From Paragemmobacter amnigenus (GTDB taxonomy: Bacteria; Pseudomonadota; Alphaproteobacteria; Rhodobacterales; Rhodobacteraceae): DNA of 64,000 bases. Of this stretch, positions 7,694 to 15,729 are shown piece by piece; position 1 is the first letter of the stretch, and every line of letters begins with the position of its first letter. The stretch spans positions 156,397 through 220,396 of the forward strand of contig NZ_JAAATX020000009.1 of NCBI RefSeq assembly GCF_009908265.2. Reading direction: 5' to 3'. Below the pieces are notes generated by a model, which was not told where the DNA came from, searched no databases, and saw only the letters and a list, made by a program, of their open reading frames with translations. Both the position numbers and the translations under genes were made by a program.

Positions 7694-8581
7694 ATGAGAA
7701 AACCGCAGGCAAGGCCCTTTGAACTCCTGCCGATGCTGCCCCCGCTGCCGGGTTGGATCAGCGCGGCACCTACTGAGACCCTTGAGGCCGCAGCGTTCCG
7801 GTCCGGGGCTGCACTGGCGCACCTCTCTTTGGTAACCGCCGCACCGGATATGCCATTTGCCCTTTGGCGCGACCGACTGGCGCTGGAAGCGGCCGAGGTC
7901 TGCGTGGGCCTTGCAGGGCGTCGTGAGGGGGCCGGGGCCCTGCGCGATGCCCTGCATCTGACCAAGGCTGGTGATGATCCCGGTCCGGCGGGGCGGGTCC
8001 TGCGGCAGTGGTCGCGGGCAGTGGCGCGGCCGATTTCGGTCGCGCATCTGGTCAATGCGTTGGAAGGGATAGCAGCAGAGCGGATCGCACTTTGCCTTGA
8101 TGCCACCGGACCGACGCCGGTGGACCGCGCGGCGCAGGTCGTCGAGGCGGTTTTGACCGATCATCCGCAGATGGAGGTCGCCGCCCTGATCCTGGCCGAT
8201 GCGGCGTTGGCAAGGTCGCTGGGGGCAACGCATGTGCTTCCACTTCTGGCGCTGACGCTCAAGCCCCGTGATCTGCGCCTGCGGGGCGATCATCTGCGGC
8301 TGGCCTGTCACCGCGCTGTGGTCTCGGCCGTCGGGCAGGCGCTGCCGCTGGCCGGCGATCTGGCCCGAGCGGCGGCCCGCCTTCGGGCAGTGGCCCCGAA
8401 GCTGCGAGCCAAGGCGGCGGGCCGGGCGGTCGATCTGTTCCTGTCGCGCGATGTACTGGCGCCAGGGGCATTGGCCTTCATGTCGGATCGGGCCGCGCGA
8501 CGGCTCTGCGACCGACTGGTTGCGCTCGGCGCCGTGCGCGAACTGACTGGGCGGGACACGTTCCGCCTGTACGGGGTCTGA
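7694..8581 (+). CDS. DUF1403 family protein
   Basis: A 295-residue, Ala/Leu/Arg-rich, probably all-helical protein matching my recollection of the DUF1403 family: an N-terminal PFELLPMLPPLPGW segment, LRDALHLTKAGDDPGPAGR near 97-115 and repeated Ala-Leu helices to the end. Its function is unknown. It is followed after 2 bases by the scpB-like gene, so the two are surely co-transcribed. Members are found next to scpB-like and integrase genes on plasmids, suggesting a role in DNA organisation or maintenance. I chose ATG 7694, where family similarity begins, over upstream in-frame starts at 7634. Confidence 0.75.
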   Translation: MRKPQARPFELLPMLPPLPGWISAAPTETLEAAAFRSGAALAHLSLVTAAPDMPFALWRDRLALEAAEVCVGLAGRREGAGALRDALHLTKAGDDPGPAGRVLRQWSRAVARPISVAHLVNALEGIAAERIALCLDATGPTPVDRAAQVVEAVLTDHPQMEVAALILADAALARSLGATHVLPLLALTLKPRDLRLRGDHLRLACHRAVVSAVGQALPLAGDLARAAARLRAVAPKLRAKAAGRAVDLFLSRDVLAPGALAFMSDRAARRLCDRLVALGAVRELTGRDTFRLYGV

Positions 8582-8583
8582 GC

Positions 8584-9174
8584 ATGGGGCGGCGCGATGA
8601 CACAGAACTTGACCGCGAACTGGCCGCTCTTCCCCCTGAGCTGCGCTGGCGGGAATGGATGCGCCGGATCGAGGCGGTGCTGTTTGCCAGTGCGACCCCT
8701 GTGGCGCGGGATGATCTGGCGCGGATCGTGGGGCAGGGGGCCTCGGTCGATCTGTTGATCGAGGATCTCACCGTCGATCTGGAAGGCCGACCCTATGAGG
8801 TGGCACAGGCGGGCGCGGGATGGATGCTGCGCACGAGGCCCGCCTATGCCCCGGCGATCCGGGCGGCGGCGGATGTGGGGGGGCAGGCCCTGAACCTGGC
8901 GGAGTTCGATCTGGCCGTGCTGGCGGCGATTGCGTTTCACCAGCCGATCAGCCGCGACGGGTTAAAGGACATCTTCGGGAAAGAGATCAGCCGTGACCTG
9001 ATCGGCCGACTTGCCGAGCGGGACCTGATCGGCACCGGCCCTCGCGAACCCCGCCGTGGCGCGCCTTATACCTTCGTCACGACCGGAACCTTCCTTGCCG
9101 CCTTCGGGCTGGCCTCCCTGCGCGATCTGCCGGACCCCGAGCAACTGGACGATGCGGGTTTGTCCGTGCCTTGA
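8584..9174 (+). CDS. ScpB-like SMC-kleisin accessory protein (plasmid paralogue)
   Basis: A 196-residue ScpB homologue. ELRWREWMRRIEAVLFAS (about residues 19-36) begins the first winged-helix domain, and LAVLAAIAFHQPISRDGLK (about 111-129) is the second, typical of ScpB. Chromosomal ScpB works with ScpA and SMC in chromosome condensation. Here it is paired with DUF1403 and has no SMC or ScpA nearby, so it is probably a specialised plasmid version. The tail after residue 185 is short. Confidence 0.8.
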   Translation: MGRRDDTELDRELAALPPELRWREWMRRIEAVLFASATPVARDDLARIVGQGASVDLLIEDLTVDLEGRPYEVAQAGAGWMLRTRPAYAPAIRAAADVGGQALNLAEFDLAVLAAIAFHQPISRDGLKDIFGKEISRDLIGRLAERDLIGTGPREPRRGAPYTFVTTGTFLAAFGLASLRDLPDPEQLDDAGLSVP

Positions 9175-9272
9175 TTGTGGTCAGGCCACGTCGTCTTGCG
9201 CCGTTGTCCAGCGCACGCCGCCTTTCACCTTCTGTAACGATTTTTGGGCTTCTTGGAGCAAAAGGGGGTATC

Positions 9273-9893
9273 ATGTGCCGGACATGCTTTGAGAGCTTCA
9301 TCAGGTTTGGCGGAACGAAGACGTTCGTTCTGAACCTTGCCAGCAGCCCTGTTCTGGAACTGAAGCAGGATGGTCCTTCCCAACAGGACGTCGTCCGCCA
9401 ATGGCTGGATGAAGTGTGGAGCCAGACTTTCGGAGCAACGGCGCAGGCGATCCTGAAGACCAAGCCATTCGAGTTTTCGTCGGCTGGTCTGTCCGACCTC
9501 GACATTGAATCGCTGCGTGCTGATGCGCTGTTGACGGTTCAGGCGGCCATCGAAAGCGAGGGTCTTGATATAGTCAGCGCAGACGGGGAGCAGCGGGCTC
9601 TGGCGGTACTGTCAGGATTTCTGAACCAAGCCCAGCAATTGGCAATGCAGATCGAATTCTATGTCTGGTCAACACGACAGGACAGTCGCGTTCGTGAGGG
9701 TCATGCTGAGCGGGATGACATGATCTTCCGATGGGACACACCACCCGAAGGTGGTCATCCGACGGAGGATTTCGGATGCAGGTGTTATGCTCGGGCGTTG
9801 GGCATCGAAGGCTATTGGGCGCGTGTTCAACCGTCCGTCGAAGGGTTCGTGGCAGACATTGAGGAGTGGGAAGGCAATGTCGACCATATGTAA
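9273..9893 (+). pseudogene. 5' part of a phage-head-like/muramidase fusion, ended by an in-frame TAA
   Basis: From ATG 9273 (GGGGGT 3 bases upstream) the frame encodes 206 residues. Residues 140-185 resemble the C-terminal SPP1-gp7/Mu-gpF minor head protein motif: a WSTRQDSRVREGHAERDD stretch, then GGHPTEDFGCRCYA. The last residues, IEEWEGNVDHM, begin a T4-lysozyme/pesticin-type muramidase and include its catalytic Glu (codon 9870-9872). The frame then meets TAA at 9891-9893 where family members have Tyr, and continues in the same frame with LDTRGFVTVGKG. One base change (TAT or TAC to TAA) explains the break. An upstream in-frame start at 9171 has no family support. Readthrough is possible but not shown. 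Confidence 0.7.
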
Positions 9894-10391
9894 TTGGACA
9901 CCCGCGGATTTGTGACCGTTGGAAAGGGCAAGTTGCTGCCGGATTCGGCAAGCGCTTCTGCGCTGCCGTTTCGTGTGCGCGCAACGGATGCACTTGCATC
10001 TGATAATGACATCCGTGCGGAGTATGATCTGATCGCCGGGATGGAGGCTTCGCAGACGCGCGGCGCGGCGTTCTATGAACAGTTCACTTCCCTCTACCTG
10101 CCGCAGGCCGACATTGATGAACTCGTACAAAATCACGTGCGGCAGGATTTTGAAGCCTTGCTCCGACAGTATCCGGGTTTCGGAACCCTGCCCCTGTCGG
10201 CGCAGATTGCGCTATGGGACATGATTTACAATCTTGGTCCGAGGGGACTGGCGCAGTTCCGGATGCTGCGGCAAGCTATCTTGGACGGGGATTGGGAGGA
10301 AGCAGCAGAGCAGTCGAATCGGAACGGGCCAAGTGAGGCGAGAAACCAGTATGTCTTCGATCTATTTATCGATGCGGCGGAAGAACCGTGA
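9894..10391 (+). pseudogene. 3' part of the same fusion: T4-lysozyme/pesticin-like muramidase domain
   Basis: In frame with the preceding part, these 165 codons carry the rest of the glycoside hydrolase: Asp in LDTRG (codon 9897-9899) and Thr in FVTVGKG (codon 9915-9917). With Glu at 9870 they give Glu-9-Asp-6-Thr spacing, identical to T4 lysozyme Glu11-Asp20-Thr26, if the stop codon counts as one residue. LSAQIALWDMIYNLGPRGLAQF (about residues 102-123) is the family's helix before the second lobe, with the conserved Asn-Leu-Gly. The domain is otherwise complete to NQYVFDLFIDAA. It ends inside the next gene, overlapping its start by 20 bases. It probably cleaves peptidoglycan if expressed. 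Confidence 0.75.
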
Positions 10392-11061
10392 CTGGTTGAT
10401 TGGCACCTTTGCTGCCGCCGCCTGCTTGACGTCGTTTGCCCTGGCCGAAACCGGGACCGTGCGCATAGGTGCGCATTTTTTCCCCACATCCGAGCATCGA
10501 TACCAAAGTCTTCGCTCGGTGTCGGAGATTCAGGATCAGTTGAATGCGGACATGCAGCAGTTCGTAACTGGCTTCTCAGGCTGTCCGGCAATCGTCGAAG
10601 GGCCGTTGGACGCGGGAAAGCCACGCGATCCGCTGCGCGACACGTCGACCATTATCCAGTCGATCCGTGTTTGGTGCTGGGCGATTGCGCAAACTGACCC
10701 CGCCGCGCAAGTATCGGCCCCTGGGCTTGGCGCCGAGATAACGACGGAGCTGATCCAAGGAATCATGGCAAATGCTGAAATGCTTGCGGCTGAGGATGAA
10801 GACTGGTCCCAGACGTTGGTCACTTTCACAGACGGCGAAATCACCTGCACCGATCAGGAAAGATGCCGGCTGTCTCTGCTTGATGGGAAAAATCCACCCG
10901 AGCAGTCCGTGGATTTCGACCTGATCATGGCAACCGGCGACGAGCGGTTCATCCTGGTGACACAGTCGATTTATGGACGCTCCGGTTTTGTTTATGGCGT
11001 TCGCTGGCGCGAGAGCGAAAACGGTGGTGAAGTGGTTTCAATCTTCCCTGACCGACTGTAA
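10372..11061 (+). CDS. Secreted periplasmic protein, possible immunity partner of the muramidase
   Basis: I do not recognise a family. The 229 residues start with a clear signal peptide: Arg/Lys-rich MRRKNRDW, a hydrophobic core and a likely cleavage at ALA-ETG near residue 25. The mature part has several Cys (CPAIVEG, VWCWAIAQ, ITCTDQERCR), so disulphides are likely, and it ends in a beta-rich segment. An in-frame ATG at 10351 is an alternative start. It overlaps the 3' end of the muramidase, which implies coupled translation. A periplasmic protein directly behind a peptidoglycan hydrolase is the usual arrangement of an immunity protein; that role is inferred from context alone. Its 3' end overlaps the truncated tniQ by 24 bases. 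Confidence 0.65.
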   Translation: MRRKNRDWLIGTFAAAACLTSFALAETGTVRIGAHFFPTSEHRYQSLRSVSEIQDQLNADMQQFVTGFSGCPAIVEGPLDAGKPRDPLRDTSTIIQSIRVWCWAIAQTDPAAQVSAPGLGAEITTELIQGIMANAEMLAAEDEDWSQTLVTFTDGEITCTDQERCRLSLLDGKNPPEQSVDFDLIMATGDERFILVTQSIYGRSGFVYGVRWRESENGGEVVSIFPDRL

Positions 11062-11888
11062 CGGCGTCTCTTGCTGCTTTCGCGAGAGACGTGACTTTGC
11101 TTCCAGCAAGTCGGCAAGATTGGGCATTCTGGTTAAAGTAGCCCGCTGTAACCCGGCGGTTTCGGCAAGCCGTCCCGTCAGTGCATTGACCAGCCCATTG
11201 TGATTTCCAGCGGCATTAGCAAGTTGGACCCACAGGATCGGTGGGCCATCGCCTTTGAGGCCAGCTGTTCCGCTTGGCCCTTCCGAAAGCCGCCGGAAAA
11301 AATTGTAGCGAACCCGTTGCGACAGATGCGGGAGCTTTGATGTCCCCGGACCAACAGGTACTGAGTATCTCGAAAGCCGCGCAGCGAGAGGCTTTCGGTC
11401 GTCCTGCGCGCGCCCAGTGGAATCAAGGCGCAGCACATCGTCGATCAGGCGCTCGAGGCGTCGGGCGCCTATGTTTGCCGGGCCGGTCGGTTTCGCGAGA
11501 GGGGTGTCGCAGAAGGCGCAGTTCTGCTGTGGCACGAGGCGAGCCTGGCGAAATGGCGCAAGGCGCTGACCACAAGACGGGCAGCGGTCACGCAATCGGC
11601 AGCCATGGCGAAAGCAGGACACGCGGGTTGCCAAGGTCCAGCTGCGCCGGAAATAGGGCACCTCGTCTTCCCGCAGGCACGTAGGACAGTATTGCAGCCA
11701 TGTAGACTGCGCCGTCGATGCCCCTGCATGTTGCGGCCGGGTCCGCAGCAGCAAGCGCAGGGTCGAGAGTGGACTGTTGGCCAGACAAAGACCGTCGATC
11801 TCTTCAGGGCAGATCGCCGTATGGTCGAGCAGCAAGCGACGAACCGCCTCCGGCAGATGCCGGTCGGAGCCGAGCCGCTGTCTTCGCT
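11038..11888 (-). pseudogene. tniQ: TniQ-family transposition protein, 5' truncated
   Basis: The C-terminal 280 or so residues of a TniQ protein are intact: the Cys-rich zinc-binding segment YCPTCLREDEVPYFRRSW ... CFRHGCRLRDRCPSCGQRL, then NCAFCDTPL and a helical tail. TniQ is the target-selection/transposition accessory of Tn7- and Tn5053-like elements. The open frame continues upstream to 12228, but from about 11889 it is simply the antisense of an acyl-CoA dehydrogenase fragment, so the true N-terminus is lost at a recombination junction. No tniA or tniB is present. Confidence 0.8.
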
Positions 11889-12198
11889 GCAAATGGTGCA
11901 GGACAATCTGGCGGACATGGCGCTGGAAATCGACGCTGCGGCGCTGTTGATCTATCGAGCCGCCTGGGCTAAGGACCGCGCCGCCTCCCGCATCGCGCGA
12001 GAGGCGGCGATGGCCAAGTTGTAAGCCACCGAGGTGGCGCAGCGGGTGATCAGCCTGGCGGTGCAGTTGCATGGCGGCAACGGCGTGCGCCATGGCTTTG
12101 CGGTCGAGACGCTTTCCCGCGACATTCGTGCCCTGCGCATCTATGATGGCGCCATCGACGTACAGCGCGTGATCCTCGCCCGGAGCCTTCTGGCATGA
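11889..12198 (+). pseudogene. Acyl-CoA dehydrogenase C-terminal fragment with an internal stop
   Basis: The plus-strand translation [29 protein letters not shown] and, further on, [14 protein letters not shown] and [19 protein letters not shown] is the C-terminal helical domain of an acyl-CoA dehydrogenase. The 5' two thirds of the gene are missing at the tniQ junction. A TAA at 12022-12024 interrupts AMAKL-ATEV, again where a Tyr codon is expected. Its TGA overlaps the ATG of the thioesterase remnant that follows, showing the original operon arrangement. Confidence 0.85.
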
Positions 12199-12496
12199 GC
12201 TTGCCCATTCTATCCCTATGGAATTCAACCGCTGCGACCCAGCGGGGATCGTGTTCTATCCGCGCTATTTCGAGATGATGAATTCGGTCATCGAGAATTT
12301 CTTCCGCGAGGCGCTGGACTATTCCTTCGTCCGCCTGGGGCTCAGTTCCGTCACCTTTAGCATCACCGCGCATAGCGGCGCTCAGCAGCGGATGACGGCC
12401 TGCCCGATTCTGGTCAGGCTGACGCCGGAAGGCAGGTCCGCGCCCTGGCCCGACAGTATCCGACCCCGCCTAGCCGACCATCAGGAGGCCACATGA
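12195..12496 (+). pseudogene. Acyl-CoA thioesterase (4HBT hot-dog) remnant, frameshifted
   Basis: ATG 12195 overlaps the acyl-CoA dehydrogenase stop. Its frame is lost within a few codons, but from 12218 another frame reads MEFNRCDPAGIVFYPRYFEM and MNSVIENFFREALDYSF, the N-terminal motif of 4-hydroxybenzoyl-CoA-type thioesterases with the catalytic-loop Asp-Pro-Ala-Gly. After about 45 residues similarity ends and the frame drifts to a stop that overlaps the start of ridA. At least one frameshift and a 3' deletion or decay are needed to explain it. Confidence 0.8.
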
Positions 12497-12900
12497 CCGA
12501 CGACAGCCCACATCAGACCCTGCACCCTTCGAATTGGAAACCGGCCAGCGGCTATGCCAGCGGCATGGCGGCCGAGGGACGGATGGTATTCACCGGCGGC
12601 ATCATCGGCTGGAACGCGCAACGCGAATTCGAGACCGACGATTTCGTTGGCCAGGTGGCGCAGACCCTGCGCAGCATCGTCGAGGTGCTGGCCGAAGCGG
12701 GCGCGCGGCCCGAGCATCTGGTGCGGCTAACCTGGTATGTCACCGACAAGCGGGAATATCTGGGCGCGCTGAAAGACATCGGCCTAGCCTATCGCCAGAT
12801 CATCGGGCGGCATTTCCCGGCGATGGCGTTGGTGCAGGTGGTGACGCTGGTCGAGGACCGTGCCAAGGTCGAAATCGAGGCGACGGCCGTGGTTCCGTAA
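12493..12900 (+). CDS. RidA/YjgF-family enamine/imine deaminase-like protein
   Basis: An intact 135-residue RidA-family protein. GYASGMAAEGRMVFTGGIIG (about residues 17-36) and VRLTWYVTDKREYLGA (about 76-91) are the two core motifs; the Arg in LVRLTWYV occupies the usual substrate carboxylate-binding position. The family hydrolyses reactive enamines/imines or acts on related intermediates as a trimer. It starts within the end of the thioesterase remnant, so it was the third gene of an acyl-CoA dehydrogenase/thioesterase/RidA operon of the kind seen in aromatic or branched acyl-CoA catabolism. With its partners broken, it may be stranded. Confidence 0.88.
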   Translation: MTDDSPHQTLHPSNWKPASGYASGMAAEGRMVFTGGIIGWNAQREFETDDFVGQVAQTLRSIVEVLAEAGARPEHLVRLTWYVTDKREYLGALKDIGLAYRQIIGRHFPAMALVQVVTLVEDRAKVEIEATAVVP

Positions 12901-12969
12901 CCAGTCAGGGAGGGCAGACGTAAATGTAAAGTGAAGATTTTAAGCGCTAAATTTAAGGTCTGTTGACAT

Positions 12970-13266
12970 TCACCTGATTTGAATGAGGGTTGCTGCGAGA
13001 GAGATGAAGGAGGCGAAGCTCTGAATTGTTTTGAATGACCGCATTGCGATACCTGTGTTTTCCTTGAGCTTTCGGAAGAAGTTCTCGATCAGGTGCCGCC
13101 ATTTGTAGGTCTCTTTGTCGAATGTCGCGGGGAAACGCCGGTTCGATTTCGAAGGGATGACAGGGGTAATTCTCCGGTCATCGAGAGCGGACCGCAGCCA
13201 GTCGGCATCAAGCGCTCGGTCGGCGCGCAGGTCATGCGGCGGGGGACAGGTAAAGGCAGATGTCAT
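12970..13266 (-). mobile_element. IS5-family transposase fragment (C-terminal)
   Basis: The 98-residue frame carries the C-terminal part of an IS5-family DDE transposase: ALDADWLRSALDDRR, then YKWRHLIENFFRKLKEN with the catalytic Glu, and FASFISLAATLI at the end. The N-terminal residues MTSAFTCPPPHDLRADR are degraded compared with the family, and the first ORF with the other catalytic Asp residues is missing. This is a remnant and cannot be active on its own. Confidence 0.8.
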
Positions 13267-13305
13267 CGCGTCTCATGCCCCAAACGTGACACGCTCGCCC
13301 AACCA

Positions 13306-13317
13306 TGGGATCAAACA
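13306..13317 (-). repeat. IS481-like terminal sequence (TGTTTGATCCCA)
   Basis: Read on the minus strand, TGTTTGATCCCA matches at 11 of 12 positions the putative IS481-family end at 15165-15176. It lies exactly where the truncated Gfo/Idh fragment stops, so it probably marks an insertion or deletion junction. Confidence 0.4.
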
Positions 13318-13321
13318 CCTA

Positions 13322-13376
13322 AGTGTGATTTCGGGCTTCAAGCCGACGACCCCGCACCTGATCTTTTCGGCCATCA
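13322..13376 (-). pseudogene. Gfo/Idh/MocA oxidoreductase, first 17 codons only
   Basis: On the minus strand, ATG overlaps the thiolase-fragment stop (TGATG) and reads MAEKIRCGVVGLKPEI, the N-terminal Rossmann strand of a Gfo/Idh/MocA-type oxidoreductase. It ends at the IS481-like terminus. The same start follows the full-length thiolase at 16893, showing that the two loci are paralogous copies of one operon. Confidence 0.65.
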
Positions 13377-13785
13377 CTTCACCCGTTCCAAGATGGAGAC
13401 ATAGTTTGCCACAGCCGCCCCGCCCATGTTGAAGATGCCGCCGAATTGTGGGTCTTTCGCTTGGATTGCGCCCGCCTCATCGCACAGCTGCATGGTGGTC
13501 AGCACATGCATCGACACACCTGTCGCCCCGATCGGATGGCCCTTGGCCTTCAGCCCGCCCGACAGGTTCACCGGCAGCCTGCCGTCAGGCTGGGTCCAGC
13601 CTTCCTTGATGGCGCGGGCACCCTGACCTGCCGGGGTCAGACCCATGGCCTCATACTCGATCAGCTCGGCGATGGTGAAACAATCGTGCGTTTCAACAAA
13701 GGACAGATCGCCCAGCGTCAGCCCTGCCCGATCCAGGGCCTGCCGCCATGCCACTGTGCAGCCCTCAAAACTGATGATGTCGCGT
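13374..13785 (-). pseudogene. Thiolase C-terminal fragment, inverted paralogue of 16479-16896
   Basis: The fragment reads SKRDIISFEGCTVAWRQAL through VETHDCF, LSGGLKAKGHPIGATGVSM and NYVSILERVK. It differs from the C-terminal third of the thiolase at 15730-16896 at only about eight of some 138 residues and lies in the opposite orientation. It includes the catalytic His motifs but lacks the nucleophilic Cys domain, so it is not an enzyme. The preceding bases (13786-13945) have no thiolase similarity, so the copy was cut there. Confidence 0.85.
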
Positions 13786-13945
13786 TTGGACATAGCTGGC
13801 GCTGCGCAATCGTTCTGCGAATGCGCTCATTTCGGAATGCTATGCACGGCGCTCGCAGGCATTCAAGAATGCCCATCGAGCTTGCGCTGATCGCCGATGC
13901 CGGGAAGAAGATATGTTGCCGGTCAGAATCACGCAGGAGGTAGAT

Positions 13946-14794
13946 ATGAGTGCAGGTCAGGTCCAGCGCATCAACTTCATCGGGACGGGGAAAGTTGGAG
14001 AGACGCTGATGCGGCGCATCAAGCTGAGCCGCGGTTGCACGGTTGGAGAAGTGGCAAGCGGGCATGTAGAGAGCGCCGTCCGGGCCGTAGTCTCGACCGG
14101 TGTCGGCATTGCCGTGGCTGCGCTTGACAGGATGGAGTCGGCCGAAATCTGGATCCTAGCCGTCCCCGACCGTGATATCTATGCTGTCGCCCTCGCTCTG
14201 GCCCAAAGTCCGCGTCTTCCGTCATGGGGCTGTCCAGTCGTCTGTCATTGCAGCGGGTTTCATTCACTCGATGTCCTCTCCCCACTCAAATCGCGGGGGT
14301 GGCGGACAGCGAGTTTCCATCCCGTGATGAGTTTCTCTGACCCCGAAGCCGCCGCCGCCCGGTTCCCTGGCACGTTGTGTGGCATCGAAGGCGATGCGCC
14401 GGACGAGATTTCCCTTTTGGTCGAATCGCTCGGCGGCAAAGGCTTCTCGATCGAGCCTGACCGAAAGGCACTTTACCACGCGGCGGCTGTCTTTAGCAGC
14501 AATTTCACCGTCGTGCTTCAGGCGATCGCCCTTGCGGCGTGGAAAGAGGCGGGTGTGTCCGAGGAAGTGGCGACCCAGCTTTCGGCAGCGCTTTTGACTG
14601 GCACGGCCGCAAATGTGGTGCGGGATGGCCCCCAAGTGGCGCTCACTGGTCCGGCCGCGCGGAACGAGGAAGAGGTGATCCGTCAGGAGGAGGCCGTACT
14701 CGCTCAGTGGCGCCCCGGCTCAGCCGCCCTGTATCACGATCTGACGACCCTCGCCCGAACGCTGAAGCTCACGGGGAGAGTCTACAAGACATGA
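13946..14794 (+). CDS. Rossmann-fold protein with DUF2520 domain
   Basis: An intact 282-residue protein. RINFIGTGKVGETLMRRI (about residues 8-25) is the nucleotide-binding Rossmann segment, and ILAVPDRDIYAVALAL (about 72-87) the second strand region. The C-terminal half (HPVMSFSDPE; LYHAAAVFSSNFTVVLQAIA) is the helical DUF2520 domain related to 6-phosphogluconate dehydrogenase-like C-terminal domains. A perfect AGGAGG lies 7-12 bases before ATG 13946. Likely an NAD(P)-dependent dehydrogenase of unknown substrate. It stands alone between a thiolase fragment and an IS481 remnant. Confidence 0.82.
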   Translation: MSAGQVQRINFIGTGKVGETLMRRIKLSRGCTVGEVASGHVESAVRAVVSTGVGIAVAALDRMESAEIWILAVPDRDIYAVALALAQSPRLPSWGCPVVCHCSGFHSLDVLSPLKSRGWRTASFHPVMSFSDPEAAAARFPGTLCGIEGDAPDEISLLVESLGGKGFSIEPDRKALYHAAAVFSSNFTVVLQAIALAAWKEAGVSEEVATQLSAALLTGTAANVVRDGPQVALTGPAARNEEEVIRQEEAVLAQWRPGSAALYHDLTTLARTLKLTGRVYKT

Positions 14795-14904
14795 TTCAGT
14801 CACACGGCCGGGGAACACCGCCGCACGGGACTGCTGTATGAGCACGGTTACGTATTTCCCATAGGACTGCGCTATCTTGATCGCATGGCGTCGCTTGTGA
14901 ACGA

Positions 14905-15176
14905 TGAGACCTCCGACCTGCCCGCGCTGATCCGGGAGGAGCGTGGCTCCTTCGGCACTGTCTTGAGGTCCTCCACCGTCGCGCGCTTCCGCCACTTTGC
15001 AACCGCCTTCGGATTGATGCCCGACTCACGGCTCAGCCGCGTGAGCGAAGCTTGCGATCGCTGTATTGCAGCTCTGACGGCGAACGTGGTCGTGGCTCTC
15101 CCGCGACGAACCTGTCCCATGTTGCTTCCTTCCATTCCTTAGAAAGGATCGCACCATTAAACGGTGGGATCAGACA
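14905..15176 (-). mobile_element. IS481-family element, 5' end and N-terminus of the transposase
   Basis: On the minus strand, TGTCTGATCCCA (15176-15165) looks like the terminal repeat. It is followed by a leader with GGAAGGAAG and the transposase start at 15120: MGQVRRGRATTTFAVRAAIQ, then LSRESGINPKAVAKWRKR, the helix-turn-helix of IS481 proteins. Similarity ends after about 70 codons (KEPRSS). The DDE domain is missing, so the element is dead. Confidence 0.8.
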
Positions 15177-15729
15177 CCTAGTCGATTCTTGCGCGAAACG
15201 AGGAATATCGTCCGGCACATACCGCTGTCGGGATATGGGACCAACCTAAATCCGAACCTATGGAAGTGCGCTCCCCGAAACATTGCGACAACAGGCACGA
15301 GATGGTGAAAGGGTCACTCCAATTGCTTCTTGAACCTGAAGTGTGGACCGGCAAGGCAAACGCCTGTGCCTCCCGGGGCATTGAGGAAGACACGCGCGGA
15401 AATCCATTGTGGCTCGCTGCGATGACAGATAGGGCCGCTCAAGCAAGCCGGATATTCGCCAGCAATGGTGATTGCCGAACCAGTACCTACCAGACCGTTG
15501 CTATCAGGCGGGGTCCATATAGGCCAATACATGGGCGGCAATGGCCGGGTGGGGCGTGCTAGCCGAGACCAGTGCCTAACAGGTTCGGCTAACACGCCCG
15601 ATCATCGAAAGACCAGGGCTTGACGTCGCCACTACGGACGGGGAACGTGAGATGTTCGCGCTTAAGGGCGGCGACAAGGTCGATGTCGACGGCCGCAGGG
15701 CCGTTGCATATAGTTAGGACAGGAAAGCC
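15177..15729. other. 553-base stretch with no gene recognised
   Basis: Short open frames on both strands here resemble nothing I know and overlap one another. The last 100 bases before the thiolase read DVATTDGEREMF and DKVDVDGRRAVAYS before a TAG at 15715-15717; this has coding flavour and could be the tail of a lost upstream gene. AGGAAAG just before ATG 15730 is the thiolase ribosome binding site. Confidence 0.4.

Noticed and set aside
11889..12228. N-terminal extension of the tniQ frame
   Set aside because: This part is the exact antisense of an acyl-CoA dehydrogenase fragment with clear helical-domain motifs.
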